A program made the translations under genes and the position numbers. From Pyrinomonadaceae bacterium (GTDB lineage: Bacteria; Acidobacteriota; Blastocatellia; Pyrinomonadales; Pyrinomonadaceae), in the NCBI GenBank assembly GCA_019694395.1, contig JAIBCC010000032.1:1-64000 (forward strand): a DNA stretch of 64,000 nucleotides. Direction: 5' to 3'. Positions 17,120-25,861 of the stretch are shown in pieces. The notes under the pieces are model-generated. The model saw only the letters and a list, made by a program, of their open reading frames with translations, searched no databases and was not told where the DNA came from. How positions within the stretch are numbered: position 1 is the first letter of the stretch; each line of letters begins with the position of its first letter.

Positions 17120-17149
17120 TGAATATCATTTTAAGTAATGAAATGTCAA
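17120..17149 (-). promoter_or_regulatory. Housekeeping-type promoter of the hrcA operon
   Basis: On the minus strand a perfect TTGACA (17149-17144), an 18-base spacer and TATTCA (17125-17120), about 53 bases upstream of the hrcA ATG. It is divergent from the metalloprotease gene at 17194. No CIRCE operator overlaps it. Confidence 0.55.
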
Positions 17150-17193
17150 GGTTTTATCGTTAAAAAATGATTAACAATGACTAACTTTTCTAA

Positions 17194-17961
17194 ATGAGTA
17201 TTGAAATAGAAGAACTCCGAAGAATTTACAAAGATTTAATCGTTTCCATCAAAAATCCGCGTCCCCTCCCGAATTTAAAGATTGAGTTTTATCCGTATGT
17301 CGGTATTAACAATCGAATTCGTCTGCGCGACGATTTAATTCACGTTAAAATTTCTGATCTTTTAAGAGATGCTCCAATTGAATTACATCACGCACTTGCC
17401 GAAATTTTGTTGCGAAAACTGTATCGAAAAAGAGTTCCGGCATCCGTTTCGCAAATTTTTCAGGACTATATCAAACAAACCGAAATTCGCCAAAAATCCA
17501 TCGAAACACGCAAAACACGCGGACGCAAAATTTTGCGCGGTTCGGAAGGCACACATTACGATCTAGCGGAAATTTTTAATCTCCTTAACCAAATTTATTT
17601 TGAAGGCAAAATTCCGAAACCAACTCTAACCTGGTCTAATACCAACACTTCACGGATTTTGGGACATCATGATTCAGCGCACAATTCAATCACGATCAGC
17701 AAATCTTTGGATGATAATCGGGTCCCGCGTTTTGTGGTGGAATGTGTAATGTTTCACGAAATGCTTCATATCAAACATCCGACCAAATATATTAACGGAA
17801 GACGCTACAGTCACACACCCGCGTTTCGTCAGGATGAAAAAGAATTTGCCTTTTTTGAAGAATCCGAAGCGTGGATCGAAAAACATTGGGCGGAGTTTTC
17901 CAAAGGTAAAAAGAAAGTAAAAGGCAAAAAAGGATTTTTGCAGAGATTATTGGATTTTTAG
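17194..17961 (+). CDS. YgjP/SprT-like zinc metallopeptidase
   Basis: This 255-residue cytoplasmic protein has a zinc-binding HEMLH motif at residues 188-192 (VVECVMFHEMLHIKHP). A third ligand candidate lies in the downstream YSHTPAFRQDEKEF segment, as in SprT/YgjP-type peptidases (H-x-x-x-F spacing). The central region YFEGKIPKPTLTWSNTNTSRILGHHD matches the strand pattern that precedes the active site in that group. The C-terminus is Lys-rich (KGKKKVKGKKGF). The N-terminal half is basic and unrecognised. No ribosome-binding site precedes the ATG, so translation may be leaderless. It stands alone, divergent from hrcA. Confidence 0.8.
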   Translation: MSIEIEELRRIYKDLIVSIKNPRPLPNLKIEFYPYVGINNRIRLRDDLIHVKISDLLRDAPIELHHALAEILLRKLYRKRVPASVSQIFQDYIKQTEIRQKSIETRKTRGRKILRGSEGTHYDLAEIFNLLNQIYFEGKIPKPTLTWSNTNTSRILGHHDSAHNSITISKSLDDNRVPRFVVECVMFHEMLHIKHPTKYINGRRYSHTPAFRQDEKEFAFFEESEAWIEKHWAEFSKGKKKVKGKKGFLQRLLDF

Positions 17962-18047
17962 GTTTTCATTTTCAAAAACACTACTAAATTCCGGCAAAGT
18001 ATGAGAGAATACAATAACTTAAAATAATCAACAACAAGGAAACCTCG

Positions 18048-21000
18048 ATGCCTAGACTCAAATTTTCTTTGCCGATTGTAGTTTTATTGCTTTTGACACA
18101 TAGTCTTCTTGCCCAAAACAAAAAACTACAACCACACGAAATTTTGACGGGCAGAAGCAACGCCGCCACACAGTCATTTGTTATTGAAGCAAAAAAAGAT
18201 CAAGTTATCTCGCTCGAAATAAAACAGAATGGTATTGATATAGAAACAAAACTGTTTAGTCCAGAAAATTCTCTACTTGCCGAATCCGACAATCCGTTTA
18301 GCGAACAAGATACTGAAAGAGTTTTTGTGATTGCTGATGAAACGGGAAATTACCGGCTTGAAATAAAATCAAAATTTCCTGATGAAAAAGGAACTTTTAA
18401 CCTTAAATTAAATGATTTGCACCTTGCAACGCCCAATGATTTCAAACGCGCCGAAGCCGAAAAATTGTTTTCCAAAGCACAAATTCTCCGCACCACAGGG
18501 AAAACCGCGGACCGTAAAGCTGCTCTGCAAATGTTTGAGCAATCACTAGCGTTATGGCAAGAAGCAAAAGATGAATTTGGCGAGATTCGGACGCTTATAA
18601 ATGTATCTTATTTGAACCGGATATTGGGAAATAATGAAAAATCGGCGGAACTTGCAAATCTGATATTGAAATCACCGAACTTGCCTGAATACACTACTTA
18701 CAAAGCCGATGCGCTTTATCAAATTGCTCAAACTTACAGCGCAAGCAGCAAAATGTCCAAAGCGATAAAAACGCTTGAAGAATTATTAGCACTTTATCCA
18801 AATCCTGCGCCTGAAAAATCAATTCCGCTGGCAACTTTAGCCTTTTATCACCAAAGATTTGATGATACTGAAAAGGCGCAAAGTTTGTATTATCAATCGT
18901 TTGAAAATATCAAAAAATTCCCCGATATTTACAGCGAAGCTCAAGCCAGACACCAATTTGCGTTATTCAATTTTGATTACAATGAATTAGAAGAAGCGGT
19001 CAAAAATTTTAAATTAGCCGGAGAGTTACGCAAAAAAGGTGGATATATCAGAGGTTATGCGATTTCAATGACATTTTTGGCGATGACTTATCAACGAATG
19101 GAACGGTTTCCCGAATCGTTGGAGTTGTTGGAAAAGGCGTTTCAAATCAGCGTTGAATTTGGTGACGTCACAAATCAATTAGATACGTTAATTTATCTCG
19201 CCCGCGCCTATCGTGAAGCCGGAAATTACCAAAAAGCCTTGGAAATGTATCAAAAAGCGGAATCGCTTAATGGGCAAACCTCTAATAGTTTGTATTTAAG
19301 TTTAGCCACGACTTATCTTCTAATGTCCAATTTTACTGAGTCTCGGAAGAATTTTGAACTCGCCTTGGCTCTTTATCGGCAGAAAAAAGATGTGGGTGGT
19401 GAATCTTTGACTCTTTTTCAGTATGCTGCACTTGAAAGAGCCGAAAACAATCTTGATGCCGCCAAAGCAAAAATTGAGAGGTCATTGAAAATTGTTGAAG
19501 ATGAGCAGACTTCGTTTAGAAACAGCCGCCAATTAACAAGTTTTTTAGTCAATCGAAGAGGCTATTTTGATTTGTATATTGACGTTTTAATGCGTCTTGA
19601 CGAACAGCGTCCTAATGAAAATTTTGCCTTCAAAGCCTTGCAAGCGAGCGAAAACGCGAGAATGAGAACGCTGATTTGGCAACTGCGCGAGGCTCTTAAA
19701 AATTCTCCGCAATCGGTTGATTATCAATTATTTACGCAGATTCAAAAAAATCAGCAGCAACTTGGCGAGCAATTATCGCAACTTGCCAAAGCCCAAAGCA
19801 CTCCGAATAAAAATGCGAATATTTCGGAAATTGAAAATTCCATTGCGGAACTCAATAAACAAAACGAATTGCTCAAAGCACAGCTTCGCAAATCAAATCC
19901 GAATTTTGCTAATCTGGCGCAGCCGCCAACGATTTCGCTGGAGCAAATGCAAACGGAACTTGATGACGACGCGGCTTTGGTCGAATATTCGCTTGGCGAA
20001 CAGCGCAGTTATTTATGGATTGTGACAAAAAACAATTTTCAATCGTTTGTCTTGCCGAAAGGAAATGAAATTGAGGCACAAGCCCGAAATTTTTACGAAA
20101 CTTTAATTCAATCCGATAATTCTTCGAGGGTGCGTCCGCTTGATAAAAAGCAGGAAACTAAACAGCCCCCAATCAAGAATTTTAAGGAAGAAGCGGAAAA
20201 ATTGAGTCATATGATTCGGATTGAAAAATTAGCGAATCTTTCGGCAAAAAGATTGATTTTTGTGGCGGATGGCGCGTTAAATTTGATTCCTTTTTCAAGT
20301 TTAACTTTATCCGAAACCAATCCAACGATCATCGCAGATAAATTTGAAACATCGCAACTGCCGTCGTTGACCACGCTTCAAATAATTCGCCAGCAAAATA
20401 TTAAACCGTTTGCACCTAATTCTTTAGCAATTATCGCCGATCCTGTTTTTTCGATGAGTGATGAGCGATTAGCAAAAAAACGGAACAAACAAAATACGGT
20501 TGAAAATGATTTAGCCGCCACGCTTCGGGATTTTAGTTTAACCTCCATTCCGCGTCTGCCTTTTTCACGCATTGAGGCTCAGAAAATTGCTGACAGTTTG
20601 CCAAACAATTCTGTTTTGAATCTTGATTTTAAGGCAAGCCGTGAGCGATTGTTGAACGGCGAGTTTGACGGATACGACATTTTGCATTTTGCGACACACG
20701 GATTTTTGAATAATGAGCACCCCGAACTTTCCGGCTTGGTTTTGTCGCTGGTGGACGAAAAAGGTAACCAGCAAAACGGCTTTTTGCGGACTCAAGATTT
20801 ATATCTGCTCAAAATCAACCCGCAAATGGTCGTCCTTTCGGCGTGTCAAACTGGACTTGGCAAACAGGTCGAAAATGAAGGTTTGATTGGACTTACACGC
20901 GGATTTTTGGCAAATGGCACGCCTCGAATAATTTCGACTTTGTGGAAAGTTGACGATTCCGCCACCGCCGAATTTATGAGCCGTTTTTATCGCGCTTTGC

Positions 21001-21122
21001 TCAAAGAAAATCAAGTTCCTTCGGCAGCACTCAAAACGGCTCAAAATGAATTAAAGGCAATTCCGCGTTACGCACACCCGCGTTATTGGGCGGGGTTTGT
21101 GTTGACGGGGGAATGGAGGTAA
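18048..21122 (+). CDS. Exported TPR-CHAT domain protein (caspase-like peptidase fold)
   Basis: This 1024-residue protein has an N-terminal signal peptide (LPIVVLLLLTHSLLAQ). Residues about 25-130 form a beta-sandwich-like domain (VISLEIKQNGIDIETKLFSP), seen in other acidobacterial CHAT proteins. Roughly ten tetratricopeptide repeats span 140-500. A coiled coil covers about 570-625. The C-terminal CHAT domain spans about 640-1020 and has an intact catalytic pair: His884 in FATHGFLNNEHPELSG and Cys933 in VVLSACQTGLGKQVENEG. It ends WAGFVLTGEWR, a common CHAT terminus. CHAT proteases act in separase-like and defence (Craspase, gasdermin) systems. No such partner is adjacent here, so the role is open. 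AAGGAA precedes the ATG. Confidence 0.92.
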   Translation: MPRLKFSLPIVVLLLLTHSLLAQNKKLQPHEILTGRSNAATQSFVIEAKKDQVISLEIKQNGIDIETKLFSPENSLLAESDNPFSEQDTERVFVIADETGNYRLEIKSKFPDEKGTFNLKLNDLHLATPNDFKRAEAEKLFSKAQILRTTGKTADRKAALQMFEQSLALWQEAKDEFGEIRTLINVSYLNRILGNNEKSAELANLILKSPNLPEYTTYKADALYQIAQTYSASSKMSKAIKTLEELLALYPNPAPEKSIPLATLAFYHQRFDDTEKAQSLYYQSFENIKKFPDIYSEAQARHQFALFNFDYNELEEAVKNFKLAGELRKKGGYIRGYAISMTFLAMTYQRMERFPESLELLEKAFQISVEFGDVTNQLDTLIYLARAYREAGNYQKALEMYQKAESLNGQTSNSLYLSLATTYLLMSNFTESRKNFELALALYRQKKDVGGESLTLFQYAALERAENNLDAAKAKIERSLKIVEDEQTSFRNSRQLTSFLVNRRGYFDLYIDVLMRLDEQRPNENFAFKALQASENARMRTLIWQLREALKNSPQSVDYQLFTQIQKNQQQLGEQLSQLAKAQSTPNKNANISEIENSIAELNKQNELLKAQLRKSNPNFANLAQPPTISLEQMQTELDDDAALVEYSLGEQRSYLWIVTKNNFQSFVLPKGNEIEAQARNFYETLIQSDNSSRVRPLDKKQETKQPPIKNFKEEAEKLSHMIRIEKLANLSAKRLIFVADGALNLIPFSSLTLSETNPTIIADKFETSQLPSLTTLQIIRQQNIKPFAPNSLAIIADPVFSMSDERLAKKRNKQNTVENDLAATLRDFSLTSIPRLPFSRIEAQKIADSLPNNSVLNLDFKASRERLLNGEFDGYDILHFATHGFLNNEHPELSGLVLSLVDEKGNQQNGFLRTQDLYLLKINPQMVVLSACQTGLGKQVENEGLIGLTRGFLANGTPRIISTLWKVDDSATAEFMSRFYRALLKENQVPSAALKTAQNELKAIPRYAHPRYWAGFVLTGEWR

Positions 21123-21150
21123 ATAAAACCAAATACTGCGTTTAACGAAA

Positions 21151-22128
21151 CTAACGTGGCGGAAATAAATCAAAGACCGTATTTATCATTTCTCGTTGAC
21201 GGTCTTTTCCTACATCATGTTGTGCTTCAATATTTATGTAGTTTATCTTTTTTAATCCACAAAATATTGACAATGCTCCATCGTCAGGCTTCGGGTCTTG
21301 TTTTTGAATCGCAATGTTAAATGTTCTGTCTCTTTGGAATAATTTATCAAACAACCTCCTTTTTGAAACAATAAAAAAGTTGTCCAAGTCTTGTTCATTA
21401 AAAATATAAACCGCTTCTGTTTGTTTAGCATCGCCTCCCCTGCCTTGCACAAATTCTTTAATGCTTATTGAGGTGTCTGACCACAAAGCCGCAGTATTCG
21501 TATTATTGTGAACTGCTACTACAATTTCGTCATTGCGACGAGGCAAAAAAACTGCTTTCAGGTTCTCCGAAAAATTTTTGATTTCAGTGAGAACTTGTTT
21601 CGTTATCGGATTATTTTGATCTCTAAACTCGGATATTGTTTTATTTTCACATTTGCTTGTGCTGAAAGAGCCGTCACTTAATCTTGAACCATTTTCAGTG
21701 TCAGTTTGATGGTCTTTTTTGAGCGTTTCCCAATCTCCAACTTCACTAAAAATTCGGTTTGGGTCAACGCAAATTGTCTTCTCATTAAATTTGAAAAACA
21801 AATACCTTTGGGGCTTATCTTCCATTTTAGAAACTAACTCAACTAACCGCCCGCTACGACGCTGCTTAATTATATCTTTGACAAGATTTAGACCTGTTTG
21901 CTCAAAGTGATGCAAAACAATAAATGTTATAGGACTTTTTTTAGCACCGTTTTGTTGCTCGTAAGTGTTGACCACAAACGGGGTATCAAAGATCCTCAGT
22001 TCGGTGCTTCGAGTTGGAGTTATTGCTGGCTGTCCTAAACCGCTATTTTGATTTTGCGAATATGTTTGAATCAAACTCACAAAAAGAATAATTACTGCAT
22101 AACACGCTTTTTTACTAAAATATTTCAT
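21151..22128 (-). CDS. Secreted protein with DPNRIF and HNN motifs, putative hydrolase
   Basis: Starting at ATG 22128 (AGAGAGA upstream), the product is 325 residues with a signal peptide (KKACYAVIILFVSLIQTYSQ). An upstream TTG-type extension overlapping the previous gene is rejected. Three motifs stand out: FIVLHHFEQTGLN, ICVDPNRIFSEVGDW and VVAVHNNTNTAALWSD. Their order resembles secreted proteins with H-x-x-E, D-P-N-R and H-N-N motifs that look like zinc peptidase or amidase active sites, but I cannot place it in a named family with certainty. It is last of three tightly spaced secreted-protein genes (23907 to 21151) and converges with the CHAT gene. Confidence 0.65.
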   Translation of the reverse strand: MKYFSKKACYAVIILFVSLIQTYSQNQNSGLGQPAITPTRSTELRIFDTPFVVNTYEQQNGAKKSPITFIVLHHFEQTGLNLVKDIIKQRRSGRLVELVSKMEDKPQRYLFFKFNEKTICVDPNRIFSEVGDWETLKKDHQTDTENGSRLSDGSFSTSKCENKTISEFRDQNNPITKQVLTEIKNFSENLKAVFLPRRNDEIVVAVHNNTNTAALWSDTSISIKEFVQGRGGDAKQTEAVYIFNEQDLDNFFIVSKRRLFDKLFQRDRTFNIAIQKQDPKPDDGALSIFCGLKKINYINIEAQHDVGKDRQREMINTVFDLFPPR

Positions 22129-22160
22129 TTTGTCTCTCTTTAACCTATTTTTTGAAACCT

Positions 22161-22898
22161 TTACTCTGGAAATCTCTTGCGTTCCTTTCCTTTCATTTTG
22201 GCAAGTTTGGGAAGCCATTCTGTTACTGTTCCATAAGTGTCAGAATTACTAAAACTGCTTTCAGAAATTACAACAATGTTACCTTTTGAAATAATCGGTT
22301 CGGGAAATGAGCCAATCGTATTTCCATTTGGATTTGTTGTAGCAGTTGCCCATTTTTTTAAGCCACTCAAATTTGTATTATCTGAAACCGAAACCAGATA
22401 ATAAAAGCCATGATCGTCTTCATCATTTTCAGCCCAAAGTATTAAATTGCCGTTTCCCCTTTTATCAACGTCCAACCGAATCAATCGTCCACCACCCGAA
22501 AGTGAAGGATTGAATCCTTGACCAGACGAATTCCACGTTTTGCCGCCATCAGGACTGTAGCTCAAATCGTATTGATAGATGCACTGTCCATCAACAAGGC
22601 GGGAAGAAACCACCCAAATCTTGCCATCATTTGACAACGAAACTCCGTGTAGGCAATCAAACTTTCGTTTTTTCCAATCGTTCGTCTCTTTCACCAACAG
22701 ATAAGCTTGATTTGAAACATTCTTTGGCAACACGATTGCCAATGGTGGGAAATTCCCAACGCCAGTGTAGCCACTTGAGAATGCGAGATTTGCCATCTCT
22801 TGTTTTGTTAGAATTTGTGCATCGGCAACAAAACAAAACACACTCAAAATAACTAAATTAATCAAGATATTTTTTTGTAAAACTTTTCTATCAATCAC
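22161..22898 (-). CDS. Secreted Asp-box (BNR/sialidase-like) repeat protein
   Basis: This 245-residue exported protein starts with GTG at 22898, preceded by AAGGAG. The signal peptide is LINLVILSVFCFVADA. A classical Asp-box, SPDGGKTW (S-x-D-x-G-x-T-W), is visible at about residue 115, and a second weaker one (SLSNDGKIWVVSS) lies before it. This suggests a partial beta-propeller of the sialidase/BNR type. At 245 residues it is too short for a complete six-bladed sialidase and lacks the Arg triad, so it is probably a binding or structural protein. It sits 10 bases from the gene upstream and 32 from the gene downstream. Confidence 0.7.
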   Translation of the reverse strand: MIDRKVLQKNILINLVILSVFCFVADAQILTKQEMANLAFSSGYTGVGNFPPLAIVLPKNVSNQAYLLVKETNDWKKRKFDCLHGVSLSNDGKIWVVSSRLVDGQCIYQYDLSYSPDGGKTWNSSGQGFNPSLSGGGRLIRLDVDKRGNGNLILWAENDEDDHGFYYLVSVSDNTNLSGLKKWATATTNPNGNTIGSFPEPIISKGNIVVISESSFSNSDTYGTVTEWLPKLAKMKGKERKRFPE

Positions 22899-22908
22899 CT
22901 TCTGCTCC

Positions 22909-23907
22909 TTAAAGTTTTGACTGAAAACTTTTCATCATTTGAATAAAACTTTCAGGGGTAGTAAAGCCAACGCTTTGTTGCCATTGTTTGATCCTGTCAG
23001 CAATGTTTTCGGCGGTAAAAGGCTTTTGAATTTTGTAGTTAGCTGATGCGGGGATAATCGCAATCAAAATTCCCTTTCCACCGATGGTATAGTCACGATA
23101 GATTTCTTTTTTCGTTTTAGGCGGTGTAGTTTTTCCTAATAACGTCATATTCATAAAAACAGAGCCTTCGCCCAAATTATTCGCCGGACCTGTATCACCA
23201 ATAATGGCAAAAGACATTTGGTTATTTTTTGGATTAAAAGCCACAACCAAATCACCTACGATTGCACCAAAAGCCCTAACGGGATTTGCGCCTCCGGCTA
23301 AAACAAGATGTGGAAGATGTAAAGCATCCAGTTGATTTTTAGCTTCACATTCGCCCCTTTCATTGAGTGGCAAATCATTTTTTCTGGCAGTTAATGATCC
23401 AAAAAAACCTCTGTAATCTTTATACTCCTCTGATTTGAAGATACAAGGAACTTTATTTCCATTGTTATCAGTGGTTTTTGCAAGGACGTTTTCCCAGCTA
23501 ATTCGATAACCCTCTGGAACTTTCAAATAACCGCTGTCCCGCCATTTCTCAAAAACACCGATTGCTTCGCTATACCGACCACTGCATAAACTCTTTCCGT
23601 TCACTTCTGAAGTTTTGTAAACAGCAATCGCATTACAAACAGTGTTAATTGCCTTTGTTTCACCCTTCGGGTCCTGTGGGTTATATGACGTTGGTGAACC
23701 ATCAGTATTCACAGCCAATGGGGTTTTGAATAAAATCAGTTTTCGTTGCGGATCGCTGTTGTCTTGTAACAGCAATATCTTTTTGTTTTGGTCTGGAATA
23801 TTGGGCTGAAATATATCAGTTTTTTCAACCTTGTAGCTTTGAGCATTAGTTAAAGCGGCAAAAGCCACCGAAATAAAAATAATCGTCAGAAATTTGTTAA
23901 TTTGCAT
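22909..23907 (-). CDS. Secreted glycoside hydrolase family 75 (chitosanase)-like protein
   Basis: This 332-residue exported protein has a signal peptide (LTIIFISVAFAALTNAQ). The segment PHLVLAGGANPVRAFGAIVGDLVVAF is followed by MSFAIIGDTGPANNLGEGSVFMN. It matches the pattern around the catalytic Asp of GH75 chitosanase-like proteins (G-D-x-G-P ... G-E-G/A-S). The long N-terminal half is unrecognised. Chitosanase activity is inference from this short signature, and a non-catalytic relative is possible. It is first of three secreted-protein genes. A copy of the AATGAAATTT-N12-CGCCA element lies 40 bases upstream of its ATG, which has GGAG. Confidence 0.6.
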   Translation of the reverse strand: MQINKFLTIIFISVAFAALTNAQSYKVEKTDIFQPNIPDQNKKILLLQDNSDPQRKLILFKTPLAVNTDGSPTSYNPQDPKGETKAINTVCNAIAVYKTSEVNGKSLCSGRYSEAIGVFEKWRDSGYLKVPEGYRISWENVLAKTTDNNGNKVPCIFKSEEYKDYRGFFGSLTARKNDLPLNERGECEAKNQLDALHLPHLVLAGGANPVRAFGAIVGDLVVAFNPKNNQMSFAIIGDTGPANNLGEGSVFMNMTLLGKTTPPKTKKEIYRDYTIGGKGILIAIIPASANYKIQKPFTAENIADRIKQWQQSVGFTTPESFIQMMKSFQSKL

Positions 23908-23940
23908 GGTTTTATCTCCAATAAATGTTTGTTTTCATTT

Positions 23941-23972
23941 ACAAATGGCGAAAATTTTCTAGAAATTACATT
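23941..23972 (-). promoter_or_regulatory. ECF-type promoter-like element, copy A
   Basis: On the minus strand AATGTAATTT, 12 bases, CGCCATTTG. It precedes the operon of three secreted proteins beginning at 23907. Two further copies with the same 12-base spacing lie at 27514 and 28503, the latter in front of the anti-sigma gene. This suggests a promoter recognised by the ECF sigma factor encoded at 28546-29100. The flanking 23973-24072 stretch is T/C-rich with nothing else recognised. Confidence 0.5.
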
Positions 23973-24072
23973 TTTTTTCTTTTTTTTCTTTTTTTCGTTT
24001 GAGTATTGTCTTGCTTCAATCCTCAACATTTGTATTACTTCCAATTAAACTCTCTAAATGATTGACTTACGG

Positions 24073-24975
24073 TTAAGCCGCATTTTGATTTATTTGCCTT
24101 ATCCTATTCCGTTGATGAGTTTTAGCTTGCTTAATGTGTTCCGCAAAAAAGGCGACATCTTCTTGACAAGTTATTTTTGTTTTGGCAGGAATTGTAATTC
24201 CGGCGGGAATGACTAAATCGGGGGCAATGGTGACCATTGGACCTATGTAACTCATTGAGCCGATTATTGTTCTTGCTCCAATTCTAGTAAAACTATCAAT
24301 GCCAGAATACGCTTTTACTTTGACTCCATCATCCAAAAATGTATGTAATCCAATGATGCACCCCGGATTTACTTCGACATCTTTTCCCATTTCTACGCCC
24401 GGACCAATCATTGTCAGATGCCCAACTACTGATCTATCTCCGATTTTTATTGCCTCAACTATAATTGTGCCATCGTGTTGAACTATATTTGTTCCAATAG
24501 TTGCTTTGTTTGATAAATATGCTCCGTTTCCAATTTGCAAGAGAGCAACATCTCTAATCCAAGTGTCTGGATAAGTAACGAAATCCATACTCCCTTGATA
24601 CCCCCAAAGGCGAAACAACATTTTTTTCAAGGTTGAAAAAGAAAGGACGATAAAAAAGATTGGCGTAAAATAATAAATTGTGGTCAAACACAATCCATAT
24701 AAACGACGATGAAAATAAACTTTATTTCCGAGTTTACGGGGAAAACGTCCGGCAATGATGTATTTTCGATGCGGTAAGCAGAGCAATCCGGCAAAAAAGA
24801 TGAAACATAAAACGTAAACTATTGGGGATAGTAATGTTATACAGATTTGCAAAATAAAATTGGGCATTGACAGATACAACCCAAAGCAAATGCCTAAAGG
24901 CACGCAACAAATTATAAATAGGTAAATTGGAGCTAAAAACTTGAATAAAATTTCGCGTGTTTTTGAGATATTCAT
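24073..24975 (-). CDS. Membrane-anchored left-handed beta-helix (hexapeptide) acyltransferase
   Basis: The ATG at 24975 (GAGGGTGA directly upstream) gives 300 residues; a start at 24993 is less likely because its codons form that ribosome site. Residues about 10-80 and 95-120 hold four hydrophobic segments. Residues about 135-275 are hexapeptide repeats ([LIV]-G-x-x-x-x type: IGNGAYLSNKATIG, IGDRSVVGHLTMIGPGVEMG, IGARTIIGSMSYIGP) forming a left-handed beta-helix. The layout resembles membrane-associated acyltransferases found at the end of polyketide, peptide or lipid pathways. It lies four bases downstream of the desaturase stop, so the two are co-translated, and the operon also contains histidine ammonia-lyase. 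Confidence 0.8.
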   Translation of the reverse strand: MNISKTREILFKFLAPIYLFIICCVPLGICFGLYLSMPNFILQICITLLSPIVYVLCFIFFAGLLCLPHRKYIIAGRFPRKLGNKVYFHRRLYGLCLTTIYYFTPIFFIVLSFSTLKKMLFRLWGYQGSMDFVTYPDTWIRDVALLQIGNGAYLSNKATIGTNIVQHDGTIIVEAIKIGDRSVVGHLTMIGPGVEMGKDVEVNPGCIIGLHTFLDDGVKVKAYSGIDSFTRIGARTIIGSMSYIGPMVTIAPDLVIPAGITIPAKTKITCQEDVAFFAEHIKQAKTHQRNRIRQINQNAA

Positions 24976-24979
24976 AAAT

Positions 24980-25840
24980 TCACCCTCTTTCAATGTTTTG
25001 AAATTCTAATTGTCTTTTTTCGATACTCTTTTGTGTGGGAACTTTAACATTTTTGACAATACCTAATTTTTCAAATAGTTTGATTTGCAGATAACTTAAA
25101 TCAAGTTCATACCAAACTAAGCCATGGCGAGCGGAGGTCGGAAAAGCGTGATGATTATTGTGCCAGCCTTCACCAAAAGCCAAAATCCCTAGAACGGCGT
25201 TATTCCGTGAGTTTTCGCCGGTCTTGAATCTTTGACTGCCAAATTTATGAGCAAAAGAATTTATGCCCCACGTTATATGCCAGCTAATCACGGTTCTCAC
25301 CCCAACTCCCCAAGCCAACATTCCCCACCCGCCTAAACAATACAGTAAAATAGCGACAATTATTGCAGGGACTAGATTTATCCTTTCAAAATGAAAATAA
25401 AATTTATCTTGGAGGAGGTCACGCGAATATTTTTGACAAACTTCAATTGAATAATTCTGACTGATACCAAAAAGCATCCAACCCGTATGCGACCAGAAAA
25501 AACCTTTGTCGGGTGAATGCGGGTCTTCCTCTTTTTCAGTAAAAGCGTGATGAATTCGATGAGTTGTTACCCAACTAATTGCCCCTTTTTGCAAGGTTAG
25601 GCTGCCCAAAATTGCCAATAGATATTCAAACCATTTAGGCGATTCAAAAGAACGATGGGTTAATAATCGGTGATACCCGATTCCAATCCCCCAACCAACC
25701 GAAAACCACAATAAAATGAAGGCAACAATAAAATTAGTCCAGGTAAAAGAGAATATCGCCGTTAATGCAAGCGCGTGAATGGTTATGAATATGAGGAGAT
25801 TTTGCCAATTAGTTTGATTTTCTTTAACTTTATTTTCCAT
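24980..25840 (-). CDS. Acyl-CoA desaturase (stearoyl delta-9 type), di-iron membrane enzyme
   Basis: This 286-residue integral membrane enzyme inserts a cis double bond into an acyl chain using O2 and a di-iron centre. The three histidine boxes are complete: HRLLTHRSF (57-65), HRIHHAFTEKEEDPHSP (94 on) and HNNHHAFP near residue 245. Four or more hydrophobic helices flank them. The HRxxTH/HRxHH/HNxHH pattern is that of the stearoyl-CoA desaturase branch rather than the DesA phospholipid type. It lies between the lyase gene (22 bases upstream) and the acyltransferase gene, which suggests a fatty-acyl product or a membrane-lipid role for the operon. Confidence 0.94.
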   Translation of the reverse strand: MENKVKENQTNWQNLLIFITIHALALTAIFSFTWTNFIVAFILLWFSVGWGIGIGYHRLLTHRSFESPKWFEYLLAILGSLTLQKGAISWVTTHRIHHAFTEKEEDPHSPDKGFFWSHTGWMLFGISQNYSIEVCQKYSRDLLQDKFYFHFERINLVPAIIVAILLYCLGGWGMLAWGVGVRTVISWHITWGINSFAHKFGSQRFKTGENSRNNAVLGILAFGEGWHNNHHAFPTSARHGLVWYELDLSYLQIKLFEKLGIVKNVKVPTQKSIEKRQLEFQNIERG

Positions 25841-25861
25841 TTTCTAAAATCTTTTTAACCC

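Noticed and set aside
18048-21122. CHAT protein as part of an antiphage system
   Set aside because: No gasdermin, CRISPR effector, nuclease or other defence gene is adjacent, and the protein has a signal peptide.
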